From contig NZ_CAFJ01000531.1 of NCBI RefSeq assembly GCF_000239795.1, positions 1-34,352 of the forward strand: a DNA stretch of 34,352 nt, in the 5' to 3' direction. Positions 17,886 to 26,112 of the stretch are shown piece by piece (position 1 is the stretch's first letter; each line of letters opens with the position of its first letter). A program made the translations under genes and the position numbers. Source of the DNA: Bradyrhizobium sp. STM 3809. GTDB lineage: Bacteria > Pseudomonadota > Alphaproteobacteria > Rhizobiales > Xanthobacteraceae. The notes under the pieces are model-generated. The model was not told where the DNA came from, ran no database searches, and worked only from the letters and a program-made list of their open reading frames with translations.

Positions 17886-18434
17886 TCACGAGTACGGCTC
17901 GTTCTTGAATGCGGCCGTTCCCACCAGCAGCCGCTTGCTGCCCGACAGGTTCGCGATGTTATAGCCGAGCCCGGTCACATAGATCGGCCACTGATAGAAC
18001 ACCCTGACGACAACGATGTCTCCGGCCGCCCCCGGGCTGTAGGTCATGTTGTTCACGAAATTTCCGCTGGCGTCGATCTGACTGGAAATCGTCACGTTGG
18101 AGAACGACGAGTAGCTCTTCACGTCGACATAGATCTGGTTGCAGTCGAACAGCGCGGCCGGGACCTGGGTGCAGACGTAGCTCGCGAACTGCGACTGCGA
18201 GTAGGAGCCCTGCTGCGCCTGTCCGGTCAGGATCATGCGCGCGGAGTCCTGCGTGATCGTCTCGAGCACCTGCCCCGCGAAGAACATCAGGGCCGTTTCG
18301 ATGATCGCAAACAGCAGCGCAAAGAAGATCGGGGCGACCAGCGCGAATTCGAGCGCGGCCGACGCCCGCCGGTTGCGTCGAAAGCGCCGCAACAACCTGC
18401 GGATCGAACCGGTCGCGGAGACGGAGGCTTGCAT
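17886..18434 (-). CDS. TadE-family pseudopilin (Ala at the cleavage position)
   Basis: A 182-residue pseudopilin with a long Arg-rich leader (RRLLRRFRRNRR), then ASAALEFALVAPIFFALLFAI at residues 24-44, a single membrane helix. Glu29 lies at +5, but the residue before the expected cut is Ala24 rather than the usual Gly. The periplasmic part has a Cys pair (YVCTQ and FDCNQ) and a TadE-like end (VFYQWPIYVTGLGYN). The ATG at 18434 is poorly supported by a ribosome site. The stop touches a possible start of the next TadE gene, so the two form one unit transcribed away from the secretin-domain gene. Confidence 0.88.
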   Translation of the reverse strand: MQASVSATGSIRRLLRRFRRNRRASAALEFALVAPIFFALLFAIIETALMFFAGQVLETITQDSARMILTGQAQQGSYSQSQFASYVCTQVPAALFDCNQIYVDVKSYSSFSNVTISSQIDASGNFVNNMTYSPGAAGDIVVVRVFYQWPIYVTGLGYNIANLSGSKRLLVGTAAFKNEPYS

Positions 18435-18717
18435 GGTGGGACCCGGACTTTGGAAAAGTGCATCAACCTGGGTGAAAGAAATAGCGAAAACTTCTTGGGA
18501 AAGGGTTTCCTAGAATCCGTACGAGATGGCCGGCCGCAGCAACCATCCGCTAACCATGCGCGCGATCGAATTCGCGCGGCACGGCACCTCAAGACGAGAG
18601 CGAGATGAAGTCTGCGGGGAGCGGTGGATTTACGCACGCTCAAGGAAATGGCCCCGGACGGCTGCCGCCGGCCAGGCCCGGGTTATGCGATCGCGCGGAG
18701 GGATGGTGCCTTGCGCT
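18435..18717. other. Spacer upstream of the tadE pair
   Basis: This 283-nt gap follows the stand-alone secretin N-domain gene. It is long enough for a separate promoter of the tadE pair. I see no convincing small gene or clear promoter match. Confidence 0.4.
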
Positions 18718-19218
18718 TCAGTTCGTCTTCGGGGCGGACGCGGCGTTGCCGCTCGCCTGGCTCGACATCGTGCCGGCCTGATCGAGTACCGATTTGAAGT
18801 AGCTGTCACCGTCGCCGAGCGTCACCCTGCGCTGGCAGATCGGCATGCAGCTGTAGGTCTCGCGATCGACGCCGCGATACACCGTGACGAGCCGGTCGGT
18901 GGGTCCGGCCACCTGGATCTGACGATCGATCAGCACCTGTCCGCCGCGGTCCATCGCGATGAAATTCGTGGCGCCGTAGCTCTTGCCGGTGACGACGATG
19001 ATGCCGCCGCTCTGCAAGGTCACGTCGGCGATCATCGGATTTCCAACCACCAGGGTCGCGACCCGATCGGGCAGCTTCACCAGCTTGGCCTGGTCGACGT
19101 TCACGGCAATCGCGGGATCAGGATCCGCAGAGGCGGCGGCCGGCCACAGCAGCATGGCCCCGACCGCGGCCCGCAGAACGAAGGTTACACAAGGACGACA
19201 CGACACACTGAACGACAT
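18718..19218 (-). CDS. Stand-alone pilus assembly protein N-terminal (secretin N-domain) protein
   Basis: A 166-residue exported protein. A signal peptide (FVLRAAVGAMLLWPAAASAD) is followed by a domain like the N-terminal domain of CpaC. AIAVNVDQAKLVKLPDRVATLVVGNPMIADV is the same pattern as CpaC's GKSVVIDLPRDIKDVLVADPKIANAV, and GKSYGATNFIAMD parallels GAAVGQTNIVFFD. It matches the T2SS/T3SS pilus N-terminal domain family but has no secretin domain. A C-terminal part carries CMPIC and a Ser/Ala-rich tail. It may assist or cap the CpaC secretin. I chose ATG 19218 because it directly precedes the signal peptide; upstream residues from 19251 are unlike a leader. Confidence 0.82.
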   Translation of the reverse strand: MSFSVSCRPCVTFVLRAAVGAMLLWPAAASADPDPAIAVNVDQAKLVKLPDRVATLVVGNPMIADVTLQSGGIIVVTGKSYGATNFIAMDRGGQVLIDRQIQVAGPTDRLVTVYRGVDRETYSCMPICQRRVTLGDGDSYFKSVLDQAGTMSSQASGNAASAPKTN

Positions 19219-19350
19219 ACTCAACCCCGGGACATCTTCGAGCCGTCTCAAGCGATACGCAGCGGTGACGGCGCCCGACGCGGCAAATCTGCGCTCAATT
19301 GGTGAACGATCTCCAAACGTGCGCCAATTCCTTGAAACCCACGGCGCTCA

Positions 19351-20178
19351 TCAGCGGCGGAACGGAAAAGCGAGCTGGCCGGCGAACTCACCCGGCATGG
19401 TCGCCTCATCCTTGCCATAGCTCATCGGGAGCTGCCCCTCCGGCATGCGGAAGGTGCCGAACAGGATATCCCAGAGCGGGAAGGTGCCAGCGAAATTGGT
19501 GTTGCCGCCCTCTTCCATCGCAGTGTGGTGCCAGCGGTGGAACACCGGGGTGGCCAGGACGTATTTGAACGGCCCCAGCGTCCAGTTGAGATTGGCATGC
19601 ACGAAAGCGGAGTGGAACGTCGTGAACGGGCCGACCCAGATCATCACGTTCGGCGAGATGCCGGCCATCAGCAGGATCACGTCGACGGCAATCGTGCCGA
19701 TGATCAGGTTGATCGGATGAAAACGGGCCGCCGAGATCCACTCGAGCTCCTCGGAGGAGTGGTGGACGGCGTGATACTTCCAGAACTCGCCGCCGTGGAA
19801 CAGCCGGTGGGTCCAGTACAGCATGAAATCGGCCAGCACGATGAACAGGAGCCCCTGAACCCATTCCGGCAGTTGCGCGAGCGGCCCATGGCCGTTCTCG
19901 TAAAACGCGATCAGCTCATCGGCCTCGTGAATCTTGAAGATGACGCCGGCTCCCAGCACCAGCAGCCCGATGCGGAGCACGCGGGCGAACACCGGTACGA
20001 AGAACCAGTACACCATGTCGGTGATGAGCTCGCGCTTCTGCCACCAGGGCTTGCCGGGATTGCAGGCCCAGAAATAGCTGAGCACCGAGAAGACGACCGC
20101 CAGGACCATCGTGATCGGCAGAATCTTCTCGATGGTCTGGCCGAGCATCAGCGCGACTTCCCATGGCAGACCGGACAT
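19351..20178 (-). CDS. Sterol desaturase / fatty acid hydroxylase family membrane protein
   Basis: A 275-residue integral membrane di-iron enzyme. The three His clusters are present: HRLFH (residues 124-128), HAVHH (136-140) and HRWHH (214-218). Hydrophobic segments lie at about 18-36, 55-80, 108-122 and 155-185. Family members hydroxylate or desaturate lipids, sterols, hopanoids or carotenoids; the substrate here is unknown. The ATG at 20178 has GTGAGG 7 nt upstream. It lies 132 nt before the secretin N-domain gene on the same strand and is divergent from flp. Its position amid pilus genes may be chance. Confidence 0.9.
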   Translation of the reverse strand: MSGLPWEVALMLGQTIEKILPITMVLAVVFSVLSYFWACNPGKPWWQKRELITDMVYWFFVPVFARVLRIGLLVLGAGVIFKIHEADELIAFYENGHGPLAQLPEWVQGLLFIVLADFMLYWTHRLFHGGEFWKYHAVHHSSEELEWISAARFHPINLIIGTIAVDVILLMAGISPNVMIWVGPFTTFHSAFVHANLNWTLGPFKYVLATPVFHRWHHTAMEEGGNTNFAGTFPLWDILFGTFRMPEGQLPMSYGKDEATMPGEFAGQLAFPFRR

Positions 20179-20626
20179 AATTTGCCTCACTTCTTGAATG
20201 TATCCGAGGGGTACTCGCTGGCGCTTAAGGAGCCGTGAACCCGGCGCGCGCCCGGCAGCCGCGCATCTTGCTCATGCAAGCGCCGCCGACCGGCCCGCGC
20301 GAGGCCAGACATTTTCGCCGGCCTGACCATGGTCTCATCGGGCGCAGCAGCCTCGCATCGCTTCACGCATATAGAGAGGCGGCGACGCGACGAGCGCTCG
20401 ACTCCAAGGCACGATGGCAACCGCGTGGCGTTTTGTTTCCAGTTTTTGTCGTGCCGTTCATGCCAAATTTACTCTGCGCAAGAACGCCCGCCGGAAGCGA
20501 TGTTTCATCGGTCGAATTAACTACGCCGAAATTCCTGCCCCCTAGGGTGCCCATATGGTCACGGTGCTGAGAACGCCGCAACGACCAGAATTTGTTCGAC
20601 CAGCCACGTGTACATGGAGTTACCCT
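20179..20626. other. Divergent spacer between the desaturase-family gene and flp
   Basis: This 448-nt non-coding stretch should carry the promoters of both divergent genes and the flp leader. The open frame at 20235-20570 has no ribosome site and an Arg/Pro-biased product, so I do not call it. No clear promoter or regulator site could be assigned. Confidence 0.5.
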
Positions 20627-20791
20627 ATGAAGAATCTGCTTGCTCGTTTCGTGAAGGATGAATCCGGCGCGACCGCCATCGAGTACGGCCTGATCGCCGC
20701 CGGCATCTCGCTCGCGATCATCGCGGCCGTCAACGGTCTCGGCTCCAGCCTGAGCTCGAAGTTCGGCTCGATCAACTCGTCGCTGAAGTAA
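20627..20791 (+). CDS. flp: Flp/Fap-type major pilin
   Basis: A 54-residue prepilin. Leader MKNLLARFVKDESG ends at Gly14. The Flp motif ATAIEYGLIAAGIS follows with Glu19 (+5) and Tyr20 (+6), then a hydrophobic helix to about 35 and a short Ser/Gly-rich end. CpaA cleaves it and the CpaF/TadBC machine polymerises it into the thin adhesive pilus. GGAG lies 7 nt before the ATG. It has its own terminator, consistent with high separate expression. Confidence 0.96.
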   Translation: MKNLLARFVKDESGATAIEYGLIAAGISLAIIAAVNGLGSSLSSKFGSINSSLK

Positions 20792-20815
20792 GCGGTCGTC
20801 ACGACCGAGCAAAAG

Positions 20816-20840
20816 AAGGCCCCGGAGTTCCCGGGGCCTT
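20816..20840 (+). terminator. Intrinsic terminator after flp
   Basis: AAGGCCCCGG-agttc-CCGGGGCCTT followed by TAT, 25 nt after the flp stop. A 10-bp stem with a short T-run. Confidence 0.85.
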
Positions 20841-20874
20841 TATCATTTCAACGTCAGCTTCGCGGTGTTCAGTG

Positions 20875-21009
20875 ATGCGTAACCACGTCGTCTCCGCCGT
20901 CGCCGCCCGTCGTCCTTCGCGGCAGATCGATGCAGCCTTGCGCCTGGTCTGCGGCGCCCTGGCTCTGTCCATCATCGCCCTCGCCGCCCGCATCGCCAGC
21001 GTCTGGTGA
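20875..21009 (+). CDS. Possible 44-residue membrane peptide between flp and cpaA
   Basis: An ATG at 20875 opens 44 codons ending TGA at 21007-21009. The product has a basic N-terminus (MRNHVVSAVAARRPSR) and one hydrophobic helix (LVCGALALSIIALAARIAS). It fills most of the space between the flp terminator and cpaA and is on the same strand. No good ribosome binding site is visible and no family is recognised, so it may be chance in GC-rich DNA. Confidence 0.35.
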   Translation: MRNHVVSAVAARRPSRQIDAALRLVCGALALSIIALAARIASVW

Positions 21010-21118
21010 GCGCCGCCCGATCGGCGGAACCTCGGTCCGTTTCCCGATCCTTTAAACTCTTGGCGCTAGAGTCCGCCCGCCGGTGCATGCAGCGCCGTCC
21101 CGATGTCGTTGAGAGCCC

Positions 21119-21643
21119 ATGACCCTCGATCTCGCACGCCTGCTGATCTTTCCGGCCTTGATGGCCTTCGCTGCGGCGAGCGACCTGCTCACGATGACGA
21201 TTTCGAACCGGGTGTCGCTGGCGCTGATCGCCGGATTCCTGGTGCTGGCGCCGCTGAGCGGAATGAGCCTGGCCGACATGCTGATGCATCTGGGTGCCGG
21301 CGCGACCCTGCTGGTCATCGCCTTCACCTGCTTCGCATTCGGCTGGATCGGCGGCGGCGACGCCAAGGTGGCTTCGGCCGCCGCGCTCTGGTTCGGCTTC
21401 GCTCACCTGATGAACTACCTGCTCTACGCCTCGATCTTCGGCGGCGTGCTCACCCTTGCTCTCATGCAGTTCCGGCAATGGCCTCTGCCCTATGCGCTGG
21501 CGGGGCAACCCTGGCTCGCCCGCCTTCACGCCAAGGACAGCGGCGTTCCCTACGGCATCGCGCTCGCTCTCGGCGCGTTGATGGTCTATCCGGAGACCGA
21601 ATGGGTGAAGGCGATCGACGCGGTGCGCCTCGCGCTGCTGTGA
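21119..21643 (+). CDS. cpaA: Prepilin peptidase CpaA/TadV
   Basis: A 174-residue A24-family aspartic membrane protease that cleaves the Flp leader and the TadE pseudopilins. The catalytic Asp22 is in AASDLLTMTISN and Asp81 in GWIGGGDAKVAS (the GxGD-type motif). There are five or six membrane segments. It has the short form without the N-methylating Cys domain, as is typical of Tad systems. It lies 109 nt after the possible small peptide gene and 126 nt before cpaB. Confidence 0.93.
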   Translation: MTLDLARLLIFPALMAFAAASDLLTMTISNRVSLALIAGFLVLAPLSGMSLADMLMHLGAGATLLVIAFTCFAFGWIGGGDAKVASAAALWFGFAHLMNYLLYASIFGGVLTLALMQFRQWPLPYALAGQPWLARLHAKDSGVPYGIALALGALMVYPETEWVKAIDAVRLALL

Positions 21644-21688
21644 CGGCACCGTATCAACGCGGTGTTAGGGTGATTTAGATACGCCTCA

Positions 21689-21703
21689 TTAACCATGCTT
21701 TGA
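21689..21703 (+). promoter_or_regulatory. CtrA-like half-conserved site upstream of cpaB
   Basis: TTAA-ccatgct-TTGA differs at one base from the CtrA consensus TTAA-N7-TTAA, 67 bp before the cpaB start. CtrA controls pilus genes in Caulobacter. Chance matches are possible. Confidence 0.3.
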
Positions 21704-21769
21704 CGAATAACTGCTCAACTCCCATCACGGCGGCGCAAGCGTCGCGGCGTAATGTGGAAAGTGAAGCGT

Positions 21770-22567
21770 ATGAATACCGCACGCATTGTGGTTCTGACCA
21801 TCGCAGTGGGCGCTGGCGGCGTGGCCGCATATCTGGCGAGCGGGTCAGACGATCGTCCGGCCCAGGTCGCCGCACCCGCGCCGCAGGTCCCGACGGTCGA
21901 CGTCCTCGTCGCCAAAACCGACATCGGCCTCGGCCAGTCGATCAAGCCCGAGCACCTGCAATGGCAGAGCTGGCCGGCTTCGACGGCGAGCTCTAGCTTC
22001 ATCCGGCGCAATGAGCGGCCGGAAGGCTCGAACGAAGTGACCGGCACGATCGCGCGCGCGCCATTCATCGCCGGCGAGCCGATCCGCGAGCAGAAGCTGG
22101 TCAAATCCGACGGTTCGGGTTTCATGGCGGCGATCCTGCCCGCCGGCATGCGTGCGGTGTCCACCGAGATCTCGCCGGAGACCGGCGCCGGCGGCTTCAT
22201 CCTGCCCAATGACCGCGTCGACGTCATCCTGTCCAAGCGCGAGCGCATTCCGGATCAGCCCAACGCCGGCGACGTCGTCAACTCCGAGATCATTCTCGCC
22301 AATATCCGCGTGCTCGCAATCGACCAGGCGCCGAAGGAAAAGGACGGCCAGACCACGGTGGTCGGCAAGACCGTGACGCTGGAGCTGAAGCCGGAGCAGG
22401 CCGAAACGCTGGCGCGCGCGCGGCAGACAGGGACGCTGTCGCTGGCGCTGCGCAGCATCGCCGACGTCAACATGGCCGATCAGCGCCCGGACGACAATCG
22501 CAGGCGCGGAGACAGCGTTGCCGTCGTTCGCTTCGGCATTCCCAGCACGATGACGACGCAGAAGTGA
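21770..22567 (+). CDS. cpaB: Pilus assembly protein CpaB/RcpC
   Basis: A 265-residue inner-membrane-anchored periplasmic protein. One N-terminal helix (RIVVLTIAVGAGGVAAYLA) is followed by an SAF/AFP-like beta-clip (VPTVDVLVAKTDIGLGQSI) and the RcpC domain (MRAVSTEISPETGAGGFILPNDRVDVIL). It probably stabilises the secretin or modifies the pilus. I chose ATG 21770 (MNTARIVV); an ATG at 21752 would add six residues. The stop overlaps a possible GTG of cpaC. Confidence 0.93.
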   Translation: MNTARIVVLTIAVGAGGVAAYLASGSDDRPAQVAAPAPQVPTVDVLVAKTDIGLGQSIKPEHLQWQSWPASTASSSFIRRNERPEGSNEVTGTIARAPFIAGEPIREQKLVKSDGSGFMAAILPAGMRAVSTEISPETGAGGFILPNDRVDVILSKRERIPDQPNAGDVVNSEIILANIRVLAIDQAPKEKDGQTTVVGKTVTLELKPEQAETLARARQTGTLSLALRSIADVNMADQRPDDNRRRGDSVAVVRFGIPSTMTTQK

Positions 22568-22584
22568 TCGAGAGGACGACCAAG

Positions 22585-24063
22585 ATGACTTGCAGCGAAA
22601 ATCAGCGGAAACTGCGGACCCTGATGGTCCGCGCGCTGTCGCTTTCGGCCGCCGCTGCGCTGACACTCAACCCGGCGCTCGCACCGGCGATTGCCGCGGA
22701 TTATCGCCCGGCTGCCGCGGCCCCCGCCGCCGACGGCCAGATCAACGCGCGCTTCCTCGCGCTCGGTGTCGGCAAGTCCGTCGTCATCGACCTGCCGCGC
22801 GACATCAAGGACGTTCTCGTCGCCGATCCGAAGATCGCGAATGCGGTGGTGCGCTCCTCCCAGCGCGCCTACATCATCGGCGCCGCGGTCGGCCAGACCA
22901 ACATCGTCTTCTTCGACGCCCAGGGCCAGCAGATCGCGGCCTATGACATCGCGGTCAAGCGCGATCTCAACGGCGCGCGCGCCGCGCTGAAGCAGCTGCT
23001 GCCGAATGCCGACATCCAGATCGAAGGACTTGGCGATGGCATCGTGCTGACCGGCTCGGCTTCCAGCCAGATCGAAGCTCAGCAGGCCGGGGAACTGGCC
23101 GCGCGCCTCGCCGGCGGCGCCGATAAGGTCGTCAATTCGATCACCGTGCGTGGCCGCGACCAGGTGATGTTGAAGGTGACCGTGGCCGAAGTTCAGCGCT
23201 CGGTGGTCAAGCAGCTCGGCATCGATCTCTCCGGTCAGCTCAACTACGGAACAGCGGTCGTCAAGTTCGCCAACTCCAATCCGTTCACGGCCTATGGCAG
23301 CAACCTCGTCTCGAACAATGCCGTCAGCGCTGCGTTCGGATCGACCCCGTCGGTGCAGGCGACGCTGCGGGCCATGGAGAACGCGGGCGTGATCCGCACG
23401 CTGGCCGAGCCCAACCTGACCGCGATCTCAGGCGAATCCGCGACCTTCATCGCGGGCGGCGAGTTTCCGGTCCCGGCCGGCTATTCGTGCGATCCCACCA
23501 CCCATGTCTGTACCACGCAGATCAGCTTCAAGAAGTTCGGCATCTCGCTCAATTTCACGCCGGTCGTGCTCAGCGAGGGCCGCATCTCGATGCGGGTGAT
23601 GACCGAGGTCTCCGAACTGTCGAACGAGAATTCCATCACGCTGTCCCAGGCGGTGAGCTCGTCGACCGTGAACTCGCTCACGGTGCCGTCGATCAAGACG
23701 CGGCGGGCCGAGACGACGCTCGAGATTCCCTCCGGCGGCGCGATGGCGATGGCCGGCCTGATCCAGCAGCAGACCAAGATGGCGATCAGCGGCATGCCGG
23801 GCCTGATGCAGCTCCCGGTGCTGGGCGCCCTGTTCCGCAGCCGCGACTACGTCAACAATCAGACCGAGCTGATGGTGCTGGTGACGCCCTTCGTCGTGCG
23901 GGCCGTGTCGCAGAAGGACCTCTCACGCCCCGATGACGGCTTTGCAGCGGCCTCCGATCCGCAGGCCGATCTGTTGGGCAGCATCAACCGCATCTATGGC
24001 GTGCCGGGCCGCACCGAGCCGGGACGCAATTACCGCGGCACCTATGGCTTCATCACGGACTGA
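22585..24063 (+). CDS. cpaC: Outer-membrane secretin CpaC/RcpA
   Basis: A 492-residue secretin forming the outer-membrane pore of the Flp pilus. After a signal peptide ending PAIAADY there is a pilus N-domain (about 50-125), a BON-like segment (LPNADIQIEGLGDGIVLTG) and the secretin domain from about 200. This includes VQATLRAMENAGVIRTLAEPNLTAISGESATF and the end LPVLGALFRSRDYVNNQTELMVLVTP. A short Cys-containing loop (YSCDPTTHVCTTQ) sits after FPVPAG. I chose ATG 22585, which has GAGAGGA 8 nt upstream; a GTG at 22564 overlapping cpaB is weaker. The last ~45 residues may bind the CpaD lipoprotein. Confidence 0.95.
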   Translation: MTCSENQRKLRTLMVRALSLSAAAALTLNPALAPAIAADYRPAAAAPAADGQINARFLALGVGKSVVIDLPRDIKDVLVADPKIANAVVRSSQRAYIIGAAVGQTNIVFFDAQGQQIAAYDIAVKRDLNGARAALKQLLPNADIQIEGLGDGIVLTGSASSQIEAQQAGELAARLAGGADKVVNSITVRGRDQVMLKVTVAEVQRSVVKQLGIDLSGQLNYGTAVVKFANSNPFTAYGSNLVSNNAVSAAFGSTPSVQATLRAMENAGVIRTLAEPNLTAISGESATFIAGGEFPVPAGYSCDPTTHVCTTQISFKKFGISLNFTPVVLSEGRISMRVMTEVSELSNENSITLSQAVSSSTVNSLTVPSIKTRRAETTLEIPSGGAMAMAGLIQQQTKMAISGMPGLMQLPVLGALFRSRDYVNNQTELMVLVTPFVVRAVSQKDLSRPDDGFAAASDPQADLLGSINRIYGVPGRTEPGRNYRGTYGFITD

Positions 24064-24085
24064 GCCGGGACAAGGACCTGCACCG

Positions 24086-24826
24086 ATGACCACCACACCC
24101 CGCCCCGCTCGATCCAACCGATGGCCGATGGCCGCCGCCCTTGCCGGCGCGGCCGTCCTGCTCGGCGCCTGTAATTTCCGCGGTGACCCGGCCACCACGG
24201 CCAGCATCCCCGACGACTACCGGCTGCGCCATCCGATCGCGGTCCAGGAAGCGCCCGATTCCCTCGTGGTCTTCGTCGGCCAGGGCCGCGGCGGCCTGAC
24301 CGCGGAGCAGCGCGCCGACGTCATGGGCTTGGCGCAGAGCTGGATCCGCCAGGGCACCGGCGCGATCAGCGCCGACGTCCCGAGCGGCACGCCCAATGCC
24401 CGGGCGGCTGCTGACACGATGCGTGAAATCCATTCCCTGTTCGCCGCGGCCGGGGTGCCTCCGCACGGCGTCAACGTCCGCAACTATCAGCCGAAGGACC
24501 CGCGCCAGATGGCCGCGATCCGGCTGAGCTATCCGAAGCTTTCCGCGACGGCGGGTCCCTGCGGCCTGTGGCCGGATGACCTCGGGCCATCGATCAAGAA
24601 CAAGAACTGGTTCGACAACAAGCCGGACTGGAACTTCGGCTGCGCCTACCAGCGCAACATGGCCGCGATGGTCGACAACCCGGCCGATCTCGTGCAGCCG
24701 CGATCCGAAACTCCGTCCTACACCACCCGGCGCACCGCGTTGTTCGATAAATATCGCAAGGGAGCGTCAACCGCGATCACGTATCCCGAGGCCGACAAGG
24801 CCAAACTCAGCGACACAGGCAAATGA
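24086..24826 (+). CDS. cpaD: Pilus assembly lipoprotein CpaD
   Basis: A 246-residue outer-membrane lipoprotein. The lipobox LLGAC lies in the signal sequence ALAGAAVLLGACNFRG near residue 29. The body holds the CpaD pattern: DYRLRHPIAVQEAPDSL, FVGQGRGGLTAEQRADV and the Cys pair around GPCGLWPDDL and FGCAYQRNMAAMVDNPADLV. It assists the CpaC secretin as a pilotin-like partner. AAGGA precedes the ATG at 24086, 22 nt after cpaC, and the stop overlaps cpaE by 4 nt (ATGA). Confidence 0.94.
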   Translation: MTTTPRPARSNRWPMAAALAGAAVLLGACNFRGDPATTASIPDDYRLRHPIAVQEAPDSLVVFVGQGRGGLTAEQRADVMGLAQSWIRQGTGAISADVPSGTPNARAAADTMREIHSLFAAAGVPPHGVNVRNYQPKDPRQMAAIRLSYPKLSATAGPCGLWPDDLGPSIKNKNWFDNKPDWNFGCAYQRNMAAMVDNPADLVQPRSETPSYTTRRTALFDKYRKGASTAITYPEADKAKLSDTGK

Positions 24827-26091
24827 TCAGCTACGCCCGACAGACCCCAGAGGAGCAGCCTGACGTCGTGCCGCCGCCGGCCGACGATCATATCGCGCCG
24901 GCGCCGCGAGTCTCGGTGCAGGCATTCTGCGAGACGGTGGAAACCGCCGCCACGGTGCAGGCTGCCGGCGAGGACCGGCGGCTCGGCAAGGCGCATCTGA
25001 AGATCCAGATGGGCGGCATGGCGGCCGCGATCGAGGCCTATCGCTCGGCACCGACGCCCAACGTGATCATTCTGGAGACCGACGCCCGTACCGACATCCT
25101 GGCGGGGCTCGATCAGCTCGCGACAGTCTGCGACCCCGGCACCCGAGTTGTCGTCATTGGCCGCGTCAACGACGTCACGCTCTATCGTGAGCTGGTACGG
25201 CGCGGCGTCAGCGACTATGTGCTGTCGCCGGTGACGCCGATCGACGTCGTGCGGTCGATCTGCAACCTGTTCTCGGCGCCGGAGGCCAAGGCCGTCGGCC
25301 GTATCATTGCGGTGGTCGGCGCGAAGGGGGGCGTCGGCGCTTCGACGGTCGCCCACAACATCGCCTGGGCCATCGCCCGCGATCTCGCCATGGATTCGGT
25401 CGTCGCCGATCTCGACCTGGCGTTCGGCACCGCCGGCCTGGACTACAATCAGGATCCCGCACAGGGCATCGCGGACGCGGTGTTCTCGCCCGATCGCATC
25501 GACATCGCCTTCATGGACCGGCTGCTGTCGAAGTGCACCGATCATCTGAGCCTGCTTGCTGCGCCGGCAACGCTGGATCGCGTCTACGATTTCGGTGCCG
25601 AGGCGTTCGATGCGGTGTTCGACACCTTGCGGGCGTCGATGCCCTGCATCGTTCTCGATGTTCCGCACCAATGGTCCGGCTGGACCAAGCGCGCGCTGAT
25701 CAGCGCCGACGATATCCTGATCGTCGCCGCGCCCGATCTCGCCTCGCTGCGCAACACCAAGAACATGTTCGATCTCCTCAAGGCCGCCCGCCCGAACGAC
25801 CGCATGCCGCTGTACTGCCTGAACCAGGTCGGCGTTCCCAAGCGGCCGGAGATCAACGCGAGCGAATTCGCCAAGGCGATCGAGAGTCCGCCGATCGTCA
25901 CAATCCCGTTCGAGCCGCAGATCTTCGGGGCGGCGGCGAACAATGGCCAGATGATTGCGGAGATGTCGCCCAATCATCGGACGACCGAGATGTTCCTCCA
26001 AATCGCGCAGCGGCTCACCGGCCGCAGCGAGACCAAGAAGCCGAAAGGCTCCTTCCTGTCGCCTCTGCTCGACAAGCTGAAGGCGAAGTAA
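24823..26091 (+). CDS. cpaE: Pilus localisation ATPase CpaE/TadZ
   Basis: A 422-residue protein with an N-terminal atypical receiver-like domain (about 40-155; NVIILETDAR, VVVIGRVNDVTLYRELVRRGVSDYVLSPV) and a ParA/MinD-type ATPase domain. Its deviant Walker A KGGVGAST is at residues 168-175, followed by SVVADLDLAFGTAGLDYNQD and CIVLDVPHQW. It directs the Tad machine to its cellular site, often a pole. The ATG overlaps the cpaD stop. The end is Lys-rich. Confidence 0.95.
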   Translation: MISYARQTPEEQPDVVPPPADDHIAPAPRVSVQAFCETVETAATVQAAGEDRRLGKAHLKIQMGGMAAAIEAYRSAPTPNVIILETDARTDILAGLDQLATVCDPGTRVVVIGRVNDVTLYRELVRRGVSDYVLSPVTPIDVVRSICNLFSAPEAKAVGRIIAVVGAKGGVGASTVAHNIAWAIARDLAMDSVVADLDLAFGTAGLDYNQDPAQGIADAVFSPDRIDIAFMDRLLSKCTDHLSLLAAPATLDRVYDFGAEAFDAVFDTLRASMPCIVLDVPHQWSGWTKRALISADDILIVAAPDLASLRNTKNMFDLLKAARPNDRMPLYCLNQVGVPKRPEINASEFAKAIESPPIVTIPFEPQIFGAAANNGQMIAEMSPNHRTTEMFLQIAQRLTGRSETKKPKGSFLSPLLDKLKAK

Positions 26092-26112
26092 GCCTGCGTG
26101 GAGTTCTAAGTC

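Noticed and set aside
20235..20570. 111-codon open frame between the desaturase-family gene and flp
   Set aside because: Arg/Pro-rich, no ribosome site, no domain; it occupies a divergent promoter region.
20799..20993. Minus-strand frame of 64 codons downstream of flp
   Set aside because: It runs through the flp terminator and has no ribosome site or recognisable sequence.
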